Assembly (NCBI GenBank): GCA_035771175.1
Contig: CM069598.1
Span: forward strand, 7,347,413-7,411,412
Origin: Paratinospora sagittata
Lineage: Eukaryota > Streptophyta > Magnoliopsida > Ranunculales > Menispermaceae
Length of the DNA stretch: 64,000 bases
Direction of reading: 5' to 3'
In this document: positions 37,796 to 52,700 of the stretch, in pieces
Position numbering within the stretch: the stretch's first letter is position 1
Layout: each line of letters begins with the position of its first letter
Translations under genes and position numbers: made by a program
The notes under the pieces: model-generated
The model's input: only the letters and a program-made list of their open reading frames with translations
The model's database searches: none
Told to the model about the DNA's origin: nothing

Positions 37796-40700
37796 ATGGA
37801 GGAAATCGAAGATATGGAATCGGAATCTCCGGTGAGTGATCGGTATTCTGGTTTTAACTCCGTTTATAGTCGTCGGATTTCTACTGGAAATAATGAATCG
37901 GTTGGACTATCAAGTCCATAATTCTTGATTTAGCGATCGAATGTTTTTCGATTGCTTTGTCAGTTTGTTGTGATCTCGCAGGGTTATAATTCTGACTTGA
38001 ATTTCTGGAAACGGAGAGTTTATTGGTTTTCTTCTTGATGCGATTTCTTCTGATCTTTTCTTTTCTTTTCTTTTTTCTTGGTCGAAATGGAAGTCCAATC
38101 GATTGATCGTCAAATTTTACGAATAGAGTCGCTTCAATTTGTTTAATACTCTTGTAATTATATTTAGTTCGTCCGATCCTTTACTTTTGTTATTATTAGT
38201 ATTGTTTGAAATGGAACATTGCTGGAGTAGATGTCAAAGTGTAGGAGTGAGCATGATCAGATGAATGCTTAACTATATACTTACATACATCGTAAATGCA
38301 TGACTTTACTTGTGCGGTTACTTGCAAATGCAGGTATACATGGCATGCATCATGCAGGGGAATCGGTAAGTTTTTTGTTAGCTAAGCAACTTTCTGTTGT
38401 TGATCACTTTGTCTTCATAGATATCCATGTGGTATTGATAACTAGATTTATCCAGAAACTCGTAAGAATGTGGAAGTTACGTAATCATTGTGAGGGACAT
38501 AGGAAAATTGATTGAGAAGGAAAGACAGTTGCTACTTGATCTCTGGTAAAACTTAATCATGTGTTTCCAGCTGTGTACCTTAATTAAGAGATAGCTACCT
38601 GAAACTCTCCTATCTTTTCTCATTTTTCCTGAATGATAATGTAATCTGATGGTAAGACGTTTTTGTTATGTATTAAAGGATAATACATCAAATGTAAATG
38701 AGTGGTCAAATTGCACGATAACAGAGTTTTTGGGTGGTAAGACGTTTTTGTTTATTATCTCGATGCAAATTGCAGGACAATAGAGTTTTTAGTTACCACT
38801 ATACATTAAAGCTTATATGATAATAATCTTGTTAACTCATTAGATATCATTTTTTTCCTTCTTTCTTTTTTTTTTCTGATGATTTCACTTTCATGTAGCA
38901 CTCGATACATTTGGTTAGAATATAAAAATCTCAAGTCATGTTTTCAGAGTTGGAGTGGCTTACTACGATTCTAGTGTCTGTCAACTTTATGTAATGGAAG
39001 TTTGGGAAGATGGCACTGCAGACTTTCCCCTCATTGATCTTGGTATGTGCTTTATATTTTATTCTTCTAACTATCAACAATTTTGACTCATTAGAAATTC
39101 AAAAATTTCCATCTTATTTTTGTTGAAGTTCAAAAGCTACTCTTTTTTTCTTTTTTGTTTGGAGTGGATTGGGACTAGGGAAACCAAACATCTTTGATTC
39201 TTCTCTAGTGATATTGTCAAGCATATTTTTTCATGTTGAAAGCTTATGATTTTCTCATAGCATCAAATAATTCTATCTTCTTGTACTTTTCAAGTATCTT
39301 ATTTATTTATTTTAATAATATTGGTCTAGTTAAATATCAAGCCAAGCCTCAAATCATTTACACAAGCACTAAGATTGAAGAATCCTTACTCTCTGCTCTA
39401 CAACGAAGAGGTAGGCGATTCAAATTTCCAAACCAGATTAAAATGGTATGATGCCCAAATCTTGGTCTTTTTGATTCTATCAATTGGTGTAGATCACATT
39501 GAGGTCCCAACAGTAAAACTTATGAAAAGCTCTATATTCAGCTACGAACAGGCATGGCACAGGTATTTTTTGAAAATTACGCTTGCTTTTACTATTTTTT
39601 CATTTTCCCTCGAGATGAATGATTTGAACTGTCTGGATAACCATTGAAATCAAAATGCCCGTTCTTTCCCTTGATAAGACAATAATAGTACTTCCAATTT
39701 CTAGTTTTTTTTTTCCTATTGCAAGGTGCCAACAATCTTGCTATTTGAATAGATTTAAGATTATAGAAAATTATGTGTCTCACTGCATGATCCTTTTTTT
39801 TTACATGGAGGTTGCGTACAGTGTAACTAACAACAAATGTCATCAATCATGCTGCTATAAACGTTGGATTAGTTACTTTACTGATATGTCTTTTACAGGC
39901 TTTTCAATCTTGAGAAACATGTAAGAGTGGACCATGGTTGGATGACTATGCATTGTATCACTCGATATACATAATCCCTTGCATCCAATATTTGCTAGAG
40001 ATGTTGGAATATCTAACCTGTGGCTGTTGGCAATTTCATGAAGCTTTCTGCGAAGAAGAGCAAAATTCCCCCCTTTTTTGGTTGGATACCTGATCATGTG
40101 ACACCAATTAAGAATGAACTCCGGCCTTGTTGCATACGATAGCAACAACTTTTGTAAATCCCCCTATAGCTAGTTTGCAATGGTGAAGCATAACTAATTA
40201 TTATTTGGTCTATAGTTAAGGGGTTCTTGTTGATAGTTGTCTTCTTATCAGACAATGTAAATGAAATTCATTCAACGTGATTGACTAATTTGACCTATCT
40301 TTCTTCTTCTTCTTCTTCTTCTTCCTGCTATCGCTTTTATCTAATATTTCAGATTGACTTACGTTCGAGTCACGGGAATGGATGATGGTCTGAACATGAA
40401 AGAGAGAATTTGTTTTGTGAGTTATAGTTTTCACAAGTTTACCTTTTAATATTTTCATGAAACGAATTGTGAGTCTGTGAAAATAGTTATATGCTGGGTT
40501 TGGACGTCCTTTGCAAGTAACCTACCTTTCCTAGGTCTAATAATGTTGAAAACGTGAATAGCCATGCAATTTGATATTTCACATGCTTTCGAGATACTTT
40601 TTGGAGTTCTAATTCAACTTATTGTGATCTTACTTGCGGTAGTCCCGATTTCCTTTATTTGTCCCACTCCAGAATCTCGTTCTTATAGTCACTTCTAAAA

Positions 40701-43700
40701 GCATTTCGATTAGATTTTGGAAGTTTTTCTTTACTCGTCGTTCCCAATTCAATTCTTGATTCCAGTTTGCTCTCATCCAAAGGTGTTCTTATTTTTTATT
40801 TGGAAATGCTTAAATCATTACTTATGTTTAGCATTTCCTAATTTTGGTAATTTCAGCTGAATTCTATGATGGATGTTGGGAGTGATGTTCAAGTTCGTGC
40901 AAGTGGGGGTCTTCTTGCTATCCTGGAGAATGAAAGGCTTGTTGATACCCTCGAGCAGAAGGAAGGTGGAAACACATCTATAGTTATCGATGGCATAGCT
41001 GAAATCTCATTGTATGCACCATTACATATTCCCTCATTCATTATGCTTGTATATAATTGCTGTGGTTTGAAAGATATGATACCAATGTTATAAACTTATA
41101 ATATAGATATACTACCTAGGTTGCATCTCAATGTATTACTTTACAAATTTGGAACAGAAACAATTTTCTCAAATTGGATGCAACTGCTCACGAGGCATTG
41201 CAGATTTTCCAGATAGACAAGCACCCAAGCCATATGGGCATTGGGAGAGCAAAAGAGGGGTAAAGAATTATTTTTAACATTTCTATTTTCTTTTCATCTT
41301 TTTCATTCCTAATGAGTGTTCCTGATGTTTTTAAATTGCAGATTCTCTGTTTTTGGGATGTTTAATAAGGTGCGATAGAACTACACGTGCTGCACGTATG
41401 TGTTATCTTTGGACTCATTTTTTGTTTTTTACTGCCTCTGTTTATTCCAGTGTGTCACACCACTTGGCAGGCGACTCTTGAGGTGAAAGAAATTTAATTT
41501 AAGCAAATTAAGAAATTCTTGTGTTTTCTGATATTTTGATGACATTGGTTAGTTGGTGATTCTAAAAGAAACTTACACTTAAAACAGAAGCTGGTTTCTT
41601 AGGCCTGTACTTGACCTTGAGAACTTGAACAGTCGTCTAAACACTGTATCCTTTCAGTGCCAAATTGTAATTTTAAAATCTCTTCACCTAAACAACTCTA
41701 GGTGAATGAAAAGGTGACTGAAAAATTGCACATAGTCTTAGATCTCTTGTTTTGAGGCCTTATGCCTGAATGCATTGGACAAAGAACTTGTTTTCTTAAA
41801 GGGCATCAGATATCATTCTTCCTTTGTTCTGAAGAGTTGACAGCCTCGTTACGAGAGACACTAAAGTCTATAAGGGATGTTCCGCACTTGCTAAAGGTGT
41901 GCTTTCTCTCATCTTTACTTCTTTTTAATTTTCTTGCATTATGCTTTTACACCTTTGTTATTATATTTGGATTTAAATTAAAATCCTTTAATTTCTTTCA
42001 ATAAAAGTATCAATCAGTTTGTGACCTAGATCAATGGTTATTCCTTGTGCTCTATGTCTTATATCTTGTTTAAGCCTTGGTTTTCTTTTGGTGCCATAAA
42101 TATATCATTAGTTAGTGCAATTTTATTTTTTTTCAATAATGACCGGTTCCATTACCATTTGCTGTTTTGACCTTGGTGCTTGCTTCCTTTTTAATTTTTT
42201 AATTTTTATTTTCCCATATGAGCATTGTCTTTTCCATGTTTGGAATGAAATTATGGCTTAAATGCTTCAGTTTTTTTTTTTTTTTTTTTTTATGGAAGAA
42301 ATTCAACTCTCCCAGTGTCATATGTACAAGCAGTGATTGGACTATATTTTTAAAGGTAGCTCCACCACTTCCTGGTAATTATGCTTTCAAAAATTTCTTT
42401 GGATATTTGATGATATTGATCAAACTTTCTATTTTGCATATCTTGAATGCCAGCTCCTTTTTTCTTGTCAAAAACCATATATTCCTCCTTTGTATTAAAA
42501 CATTGCAATTTGGTTTGTAGAATTCGTGTTCAAGGTATTGGATACTCATGCCAAATCTCAAACTTATGCTTCTTATTACAGAGCATTTGCTCCCTCTTGC
42601 ACATTAGTAATATACTTGAAGTCGGAATTTCAGAAAGCCTTCAAGAGCATGCCAACTGTTTGAATTTGGACTTTGTTGAAAAGGTATTGAACGGTTGTTT
42701 TGACTCTTCATTATGGATCTCTTAGTTTTTAAAAAAAGTTGAGGCTTTCCTTATGATGCTATGACACTTCACTTAGAATTAGAAACTATTCAAACAACTT
42801 GGTATTAGATTTACTTTATATATACAAAGCTAACTTGTCTGCAAAGAATTGTGTAACTGGTCTGAAGTGCACCAAAGGTCACACTGTATGATTTGGGGAG
42901 AATTTAACTTAGAAGTTAGAAGTGAGACAATTTAGCCTACTTTGGCTCTACCTTATCAGTGTTATAACAAGTGTAGCAGCATAATGTGCCATTTTAAAAC
43001 ATTGTTGTACACTTGTACTCTTATTGGGATTTGATAGCATATGCAAATGCATGTTCCTTTTGCAAGTTTGATTCTTGGGTAACTTAGGTTGATGTACATT
43101 TGTCAATTTTCCTTGTTAGGACTGATGATTGCATTTATTTATCCATATTTATTACAGGCTAGCTCATGCATTACTACAGAGTTGGTTTACGTGTATGAAC
43201 TGGTAAGCCTATGCTATTTCTCATTGTAATGTTCCTATGTGTTAATTATTGTATAAAAGCGTTAGCGAATTGCTTGGAAAAAATTTTGAACCTTAGTCAA
43301 GTTCATCTCCAATCTGAACGTAAAAGGTTTTCTATTGTCACTGCCTGTGAGTGGGATCTGGATTACAATTTATTGCTGATTTGCTGGGGTTGTGATTCTT
43401 GTAGGTTGAAATCCCAATTTGTGTAATATTTTTATTTATTTATTCTTGATAACTAAAGCGTGAGAAAAAAACTAGCCAACCAATTGGATTGTTGGATGTT
43501 TTTAACTTCTTAAAGCACAAGGTAAAAGATTCAACTGAATTGTTATTTATAATGTCTTCCATTGCGTTGAAATACAATAGTTGTAGAAATTATAAAATGT
43601 TATTAGTTGTTAGAAAATATAAGTGAAAGGTGGGTTGCAAGTTTACTCCAATTGAGCAGAATGTTTTTGTGCAACAAATCGTTTAAACATTGATATTTTG

Positions 43701-46700
43701 TTATGATAGTGAATTTCATGAACCGCTACTTTCTATTCTTCCAATTCTTTATCATATTTTGATAATAGTTAAAGGTCTGGTTTTGCATATTAAAAGATTT
43801 GTCTTTTGTATGTTGTAGGTAATGGGAGTAATTGATGTTAATGGAAGCAAGGAAAAGGGGTATGAGACAATGGTGAGGGACGGGTTTTGTGACGAGGTAA
43901 TTGCTTCACACTTTATTCAATTACTTGGGAACTTGCATGAAAACATGTATTGTTGTCTGGGTTTTTGTTTTTCTATTTCATTCCCCTTTCTCCAACTCTC
44001 GTCTTAAGCAAACAATTCAAGCATTCATTACTTTCTATTATTCTGAATCGACACTAGTTCTTGGTCATATTTGAGGTAACTTCAAAAGCAACTTGTCAAG
44101 ATGCCCCCTTCAACATGGTTAGTTGTTGATGACAATTAAAAAATTGTTAGAATTGTGAATGGACTTTTTGGAAGGGGATAAAGTTAACAATCTACACTGA
44201 CTAGAAAATTCTACTTGTAAACTAAACCCTTGTGGTTGATATTGTCAAACACCCAAGAGGGGGGTGAATTGGGTGTAATGGCCTTTTTTATATTTTCTAA
44301 TTTCTTATGAGATTCTTGACTTAATTGGACTCAATACATAAATAAATCTAATGAGCATAAAGTAAAATGCATAAAGTAAAGCACACTAGCATTTGTAGTG
44401 GTTCGACCGCGCCTACATCCACTACCTAATCTCCTGATTAAAATTTTCAAACTTCACTAATGAATCCTCCTACAGGTGACGACCAAACCGTTACAAATGC
44501 CCTTTTTCAGATTAAAGGCAAACCTATCCTTTTGCGGGCTAAGGATGAACCGTATATCCTTTTCACGGGCTAAGGAAGAGCCACTTGTTCTTCTTATCCT
44601 TTTCATGGGCTAAGGAAGAACCACTTGTTCCTTTTGCGGGATAAGAAAAAACCTAATTTTCTTTTCGCGGGCTAAAGAAGAACCACTTAATCCTTTTCAA
44701 GAGAAAGGATGAAACTAGCCTGGATTCCAACATTGGAATCACAAGTGATATTAAATCACTTGGTTTGTTTCAAATCATGAAACAATCCAAAAGACTAAAA
44801 ACAATGAATATAATGTTTGTTCTAAGTGATTTGAACAATTACAATCAAGCTCATAAATTCAAATACCAAATACAAGATATGAAAATTTTAGCTCAAGGTG
44901 AAGAGAGACCTTATAACGATTTATACCTTCCTTGCAACCATATTTGCTCAAGAGAATGATTTTGAAGATGCTTTGAATGATACACAATAATTAAGCTTGA
45001 AATCCAATCTTCAAATCAACATCTCTAGTTCTAGGTTTTGAAAATGGAAAAATGATTTGATCTTGAAGAACACTCCCTAGAATCACATGGTTGTCTCTCT
45101 TGTGTTTAGAATGGCCTAAGTACTTGTATTTATAGATTAAAAACAAGTTCTAGCCGTTAGACACAAAAATATAGCCGTTGGGGGGTGAAAAATCGGATTT
45201 TGGACCGTTGAAAATATGCCCAGAAAGTTGCAACGTGTGCTATGAGGGCTCTGATGCATGATGAACGTCCTGCTGCATGCCCAGAAAAATGGGCAGTTTG
45301 CATTAGCTCCCTGACGCTCGATTAGCGTTCTGACATGCACACAATTTTGAATTTTATTTCTTTTTCGAAAGATTATGAAATGAAAACCAAATATAGACAT
45401 ATGATAGCTTAAAATTTATGGAAAGAACATTTTGAATCCATTGGAAACATTTCCAAAGCCATCGGAGAAAGCTGTCAAACACTTTTAAAGGATTAAAGTT
45501 TATTTGGGCATACTTTGAATGTGAAAACTTGGGTTACTATGATTTTTCAAAATTCTATACACATGGGCTTATTTGAGGATCAAAATATGATTGAAATATA
45601 TTTAGTTTGATGATTAAAACACTTTGAAATCAACAATTAAACAATCAAACAAGATTTTGATGAAAATCAAATCAATTTTGATTATTTTGAAAAACTTTGT
45701 AGAAATGTCATTTTAACTAAAACTAATGCAAATATGATTCAAAATAGTTTAAGAAAATAAATCAAACATTTTTTAACACTTGAAAATCATTTTTAAAGAA
45801 AACTTAATGCATGAATGAATTTTATCAAAACTATGCATATGTGAAGTATGAATGCATGATTTTAAGAAAGATTGAGCAATAGGAAATGCAAGAAGGTTAC
45901 ATCCTAATTCTAGACACATAAAAACACTTAACCTTTTTGTCTTCATTCCTTCAAGTTGTCCAAGCTTTAAGTATGATTGTTCCTTTGCTTGAGAGACTTC
46001 TTGAACTTGAAGACTTAGATCTTGTATTGGTTCATCTTTGCTTTAGGTGCTGAAATATACTAGATAGAAACATTTGCACTATTTGTTATATTGTTTGTTA
46101 GCATCAAAACACTTAGGAGAATGCTAAGTGAGAAACCACTTAGGCCAACATATATTTCCAATACTCCCTCTTGTACCTCAATTATACAATGTTATATGGC
46201 GTATATGACTAAATTCCCTACGATCTATTTAAAATCTTTATTAATAGATGAGTTGCAAATACTATAATATTGTAGAAAAAGGACCTTTGTTGTTCATCTC
46301 ATTTTGTTATTCGCCAAGTGCCCTTCTCAAATATCTTTTTTTTTTGTGATAATTGAGGGTATTTGGGCCCCCTCACCCTACTAATCCCTTGGGGCAAATG
46401 CCCTTCTTAAATAGCACAAAGCTCTCATTTCCAGTCCAAGGGAATGAGAACGAAAATAGTACCACTCTTACTTAAAATTCATTACTTGTAACCAGCAAAA
46501 GACTCGGCACGATTGTAAGTGTTGTTGCTATGTGACCATGCAGTCATGAGTTCGAGTCATGAAAACAACCTCTTATGGTACAAGGTAAGGTTGCTTACAA
46601 TAGATTCCAAAGTGGTCCGACCTTTCCTCAGAACCCTGCCCATGTGTAGAAGTTTCATGCACCGGGCAACCCTTTTACTTGTAACCAACAAAAAGCATTA

Positions 46701-49700
46701 ATGAGTAACTAAGAAATTAAGAATCAAATATTGTAGTCAAGGGATAAGTCTAGTTTTATATAAAATTAAATTGTGAGATTTGCATGGATATAACTCAAGG
46801 ATAAATTACCACATTGTTTTTTAATATACGGTCGATATGTATGTATGTTTTTGAGAATTAAGGAATATGAAAATTGGGATTTAAAAATTATTTAAAAAGA
46901 CACATGTTAAGAATGTTTTTCGATCTCATTGGGATAATATGTTGTGAAGGCAGAGTAAGACTTTATACATTAAAATCTAAATCTTACTTGGAGGAGGGAT
47001 CTAAATCTTACTTGGAGGAGGGGGATTGGAGATGATAATAACAATATTTAGGATGTCAAAAAACTATGTGAAGGATAGGCCTTGATGCAATGGTTGCCGT
47101 TGCTCCATTGTGACTTAGAGGTCATGGGTTTGAGTCCAGAACAACCTCTTCATTGTGGAGGTAAGGTTACTTATATTGCCCCTTTATTAGAACATGATGT
47201 AGACACAAATAATTCTTTGCAATGGGCGGCTAAAACGAAAACAACTTCTTATTTCAGGAAAAGAGTTCAAAAAGGGTTGCGTTCAACAAATAATGTTATT
47301 TAAATTTGCATCAAGATTTTATTTAATTTGCCCATCATAAGTTGCCGATCTTAGTTTCTTTTGCGCTTGTGTATTGCTATATGATCTTCTATATGCAATT
47401 TGCTTTCTAGATTCATTTCTAACAAAAGTAAGGAGATAATAATTTCAGTTAAGATAACTTTGAGTCAAGGTTTTGCTTCTCTATTTTTAGGTGGGGAGTG
47501 TTTGTGTTAATCTTCAACTTTTGACCATTTTAACAAAATATTTTTAATTGTATATTTTCGACATATTCTTAGTGAATAATACTCTTTGATTTGAGATGTA
47601 GTTGGATGAGTTAAGAAACATATATGAGGAACTGCCAGGATTTCTAGAGGAGGTACAAATTTTATCTATTGACAGAAGATTTTATTTCATCTATTTAAAG
47701 TCAATCACAATACATGATATGTGCACTATATTAATACCTTATAGGTGTCATCAATGGAAGTTTCACGCCTCCCTTTTCTATATGGAGATAAGCTTGTACC
47801 TCAAATCGTTTATGTGCATCAAATAGGTTGGTTACATTTCCTTTCACCGAAGTATATGCCTAAAAATGTTAGAAATTGTTTTGAGCCTCTCTCTTTTTAA
47901 ATCTTCTCTTGATGGAGTTGGCTTTTTTTATGTGGTGCACATATATGAAATATTTTTGTTTGGAGATTAAAGGGATGATACATACTAAACAAAATTTACT
48001 TGTAATTTTCTACAACTATTCCTTTTAATGTTGTTAAGGTATATTGAAATATATAAATCTCTTAAATCATCTTTGTAAGATGGAGGTGTTGATGAAGAAT
48101 TAGTCTATGCCTGTTAGTGGAGGTCCTGGAGAAGTGGTTTTGGAGTATTATGTATCCACCATAAAAAATCTCAAGTTAGGAAAGATTCAAAACAATGCTT
48201 ATCAAGTAGAAGGTTCGACTTTCAAGGAGTAATATGATCACTTAATGGCATAGCAAGTGGGCTACTGAGATTGACAACAACACCGGTCTCATCTCAAAAT
48301 ATTTGGGATTGGCTATATGAATCTTGTTATACCATCTAATGCTGTCCAGGGACATATTTATTGCTAAGTTGAAGTTTTTTTTTCTTAAAAAAATTGTAAT
48401 TAAGTCAAATTGGCGCTTTTCTTTCCTTTTTTTTAGCCTTTAATTTCCATCATTGCACTCTTTTTGACAGGTGTAGAACTTTAATCCACATAGCCAATCA
48501 TCTTTGTTGACTTTCCCTCAATTTATGCCCATTCATATAATCCTTTGGCTGTTGCAAATGTCTTTGTTTATAATATAATTTCTAGTTTTACCACTCAGCC
48601 ACTCTTAACATCCTCACCTTTGTCAATACTCATTTAATCTGGGTGTTGGTCCTTAGTTCCTCATGACTCTACTCCATACAACATGGCTAGTGTCTTATGG
48701 TCATATATAAAGTTCCTCCTTTGATCATAGTGGTCTTACATATGACAGTAGAGCTCTAGATGTACTTTTTTGCTTCTATGATTACTTTAATTGTACAAGC
48801 AACATATGCTCAAAATCTATCTCCTTTTGTGTGGTTGAGCGAATATAAAAGAAACTAAAATTACCACTTTAGTATATTGCTTGGTTATCAACTCCTCCAT
48901 AATCCAATATTTTACTTGTATTGCTACTAAAATTGTATTTTAGGTTACTTGTTTTAGTTATTTATCTTGAAATCGCTCAAGCATTTCCCTAAACTTCTCT
49001 TTTTTTAATTCATTCATACACCTAAACTCATCCATAATTAGAGTACCATAGTCATTTATCACAAACCTGCTAGTCTTTCCTGTAATTTCTCTAGTACTAG
49101 TTTGGGAAAGGAGATTAAAAGACGAAAATTGAATTTTGGAAATAATGTGAGTCTGCCTTCTCTCATTTCTGTCGATTTGCAACCTTGTCTTTCCCTTTCC
49201 AATTGCTCTAACACCTGTCATCACTCGATCAATTCAATTGTCAATTTGGTAGGTTAAATGTTGATTAGAGTTAGACCTGTGGAGATAGTATGAGATTCTA
49301 TAATTTCTATTTTCTTTCTTTCATATCCAATTGTATTAATGCTTGTAAAAACCTAACATATTATAAATTATAATATCACCTATTATGAAGGGAACTACAT
49401 TCGTATCCACTCCCTCAAGTTAACTATAAAGGCTATAAATTCTCAACTTGTGAATAATACTTTAAAAATGAGGATTAATGAGGCCCTTAATTGGTGTGTG
49501 AGTGTGCTTCAAACCTTACAAAATTTGAGTACGTAGAAGGTTGGATTAAAATTTTCCTTGAAAGATGTCTTTTCTATGGCATATTAAGCTGTTGTTTTGA
49601 ATAAATATATGCTTATCACGACTATTGTATCTCAAAATCATTGTTTATTCATTTGTAGGATATTTGATGTGCATTTCTAAAGAACTTGATGAGGCCACAC

Positions 49701-52700
49701 TGGAGAAACTGCAGGATTTTGAATTTGCAGTAAGCAACTACTTTACTGGAGTCAAACAAAAGATACAATGGCATAAAAATGCATGTTATTATTCTTTTGA
49801 ACATGTGACACACATATGCTGATATGCAAATGCTCAAGTCAGTTTTCCGATGGAGAGGGGGACACGAGAAATTTCTTTTATCGTACTAGCAGCACACGAG
49901 AACTGGACAAAGTTCTAGGAGATATATATCATAAAATTCTAGGTTTGTAGGATTCAATCCATTCTTCCATGGCTTCTTCTCTAAACTCGAAGTCCTAAAA
50001 GTGGTGGTGCAAGAGTCTCAAATTATGATGTTGATGATCATAATGTATCTCTTACTTTAATTTTCCCAATTTTTTCGGCACAGACATGGAAAGAGCAATT
50101 ACTAGGGACTTGGTGTCCCATGTTCTTTTATTTTCCAGTCATCTGCTCAAAGCAGTATATTTTGCAGCTGAACTTGATTGGTAACCCCACTGCTAAAATT
50201 TCCACTATTTTTGTTTATAGAACTCAAACATTTTTCAGCTTCTTTCTTTCTTTCTTTTCTCTAAAAAAGGTGGCTAACGCTGATATTTCAGTTTCCTATC
50301 ATTGGCAATGATCGCTCGCCAAAACAATTATGTGAGACCCATTTTGACTGAAGAACCTGTGCTCGATATACGAAATGGCAGGTTTGTCTGCAGAATAAAT
50401 CTAAGTAGATTAACCTTAGATGTTATGCTTTGACACCTTTCAATTAATTTATAGAATTCGTGTAACGACATTTCAAATTTGTACCAGGCATGTTTTGCAG
50501 GAAATGATTGTGGATACATTCGTTCCCAATGATACAATGATTCTTGACAGTGGTAAATTACTTGCCTACATAGTCCAACACAATTTTCACATTCTTGCGT
50601 TTAGAAATCTTAAATTTCTTATTTCAGGAAGAGTCAACATCATTACTGGTCCTAACTATTCAGGCAAAAGCATCTACATAAAGCAGGTGTGCAGTGTTAT
50701 TTTTTCATTTTTTAGCAATATCTTCTAATTTTGTTTCCTTTCAATATGTACCTTAAATAGTTTCTCAAAAATATCTGAGATTAATAATGTTTATTTCGAA
50801 AAAAATGATAGGACTACTGATGCTGTATCAAATTGATTAGAAAAACTATGAAACAAAAGAAAGATTAGCAACTAAAACAAAGAGCCAATATAACAATTTC
50901 ATTGAGAACTTGACCACATATATTTATATATTTAAGTTCCTCAACTAAAAATAATATTAGTGACAATAATGAAATACAAAACATTAATGCAATTATGAAC
51001 ATTATAATGGATGCTAAGAAAATTAGAGAACTTTTTTTTGATTTTTACCTTTGTTATATTCTTTTTCTGAAAATGGAGTATGTAGGTTAAAAAGTATAAT
51101 TTAATACTATTTATTAATTTATAATTCATTTTTTATGAATTTTGTGCCTCACTTCAATCAAAGTCTCAATCTCATTAAGTGTGCCTAATGTCTTTAATCA
51201 CTTGAATGTAATCATCAAATCCTAATTTTGAGAAAATATTGAAACTTCTATTTGAATGATTTAGTGTCTTTTTTACTATCAAACAAATACGAATTATTAC
51301 AAATAATGTAAATACTTAAGAATATAGATTCAATACTATTGTTTCATTCAATATCTTCATCTTCCTTGCTTTACGATTAATGGATAATGTTGAATTTCAT
51401 ACCAAAATGTTCAATCTCTTGTTTGACACCCATTCTGTGTTCATTAGGTTATAGATGAACGTACAGCAGATACATTGGATGCTTGGATACCAAGATTTTA
51501 TTATTGTCTAAAACTGGCTTTTTTAATATATTGCAGTGTTTTTTATTGCTAATTGGTGGCTTCTTTACTTGAAAAGAGGCTCAATGGGAATGGGGTTGCC
51601 AAATAACTTGGAGGAATTTTTTGTTTCTTTTTTAAGCAGAAACAAGATATATCATATATAATTATACATATATTAATCATAAATAAAGGTACAGACTAAA
51701 GACCAAGAAGTACCAGCAGTACTCCCCCACCCCCCGAACCCAGAGAAACCAAAACTAATTACATTAGGCTTGACCATAAATGTATATCTATGATGTTGTG
51801 GTTGCAGAAGACAGTATTTAAATTAATGTATTGGGATATTGTACACCTAATTTTTTTGTACACGTAAAGCTACCATTTGAACATTATAATGGCATGTTGC
51901 ATAGTATACCACGTATCTTAATTGTGCGAGACAATTACAAGCAACAAACTACAATTGTTTTAAATCCATAATTCCCTTTTCGGTAAAAAGAGAAGAAGAA
52001 AGCTATCAGCAACTTACGGGATGTGTTTCAGGTTGCTTTGATTGTTTTCCTGTCTCACATTGGAAGTTTTGTGCCAGCAGAGGCTGCTACTGTTGGTTTG
52101 ACTGATAGGTTTGTTACTTGCATTCCTCGCTTGTCATTCTTAAGATTATTGGATTTTTCTACTATATTTATTGTCATTGGACGTTCAAAATTAATAAGTG
52201 TTGTTTACTAGGATATTTTGCGCTTTGGGAAGTAGGCATATGACCAGTGAACAATCAACATTTATGATTGACCTGCATCAAGTCGGAATGATGCTTAGGT
52301 AATTCCTAAAAAATGCTGCATCTTGGAAACTTGGGAGCCTTGGATCTTGCCATTTTAGATGCTTTTGGCATACAGTAATGTGTCTGCATTGTCATAATGT
52401 ATGGAATATTCTAAAGTTGTGCTTAGCAAATATGGTTTAGATCCAAGCTCCTGGAACCCTGGAACAACAAAACTTAAGAAGTGGCATTACTGCAGACTTA
52501 TGTTTTTCTTTTAAAAATTAATTCTATGCTTAATTTAATTGTCAAACCATAAATAGGCAAGCAACATCACGATCTTTATGTTTACTGGATGAATTTGGTA
52601 AAGGTACTCTTACAGAAGGTTAGTATCTCCCAGTCAACCCTTTTTTAATTTGTAGTGTTGTAAAGTATGCTAAACTATTAGTTGCTAAATTGCAAGTAAA

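Noticed and set aside
44243..46150. Solo LTR with 5-bp target duplication
   Set aside because: The flanks GATAT and TATAT do not match fully, and a polypurine-tract-like sequence abuts one end, so a truncated element fits better.
49649..49837. Minus-strand frame over MSH5 exon 19
   Set aside because: It is the antisense shadow of a real exon.
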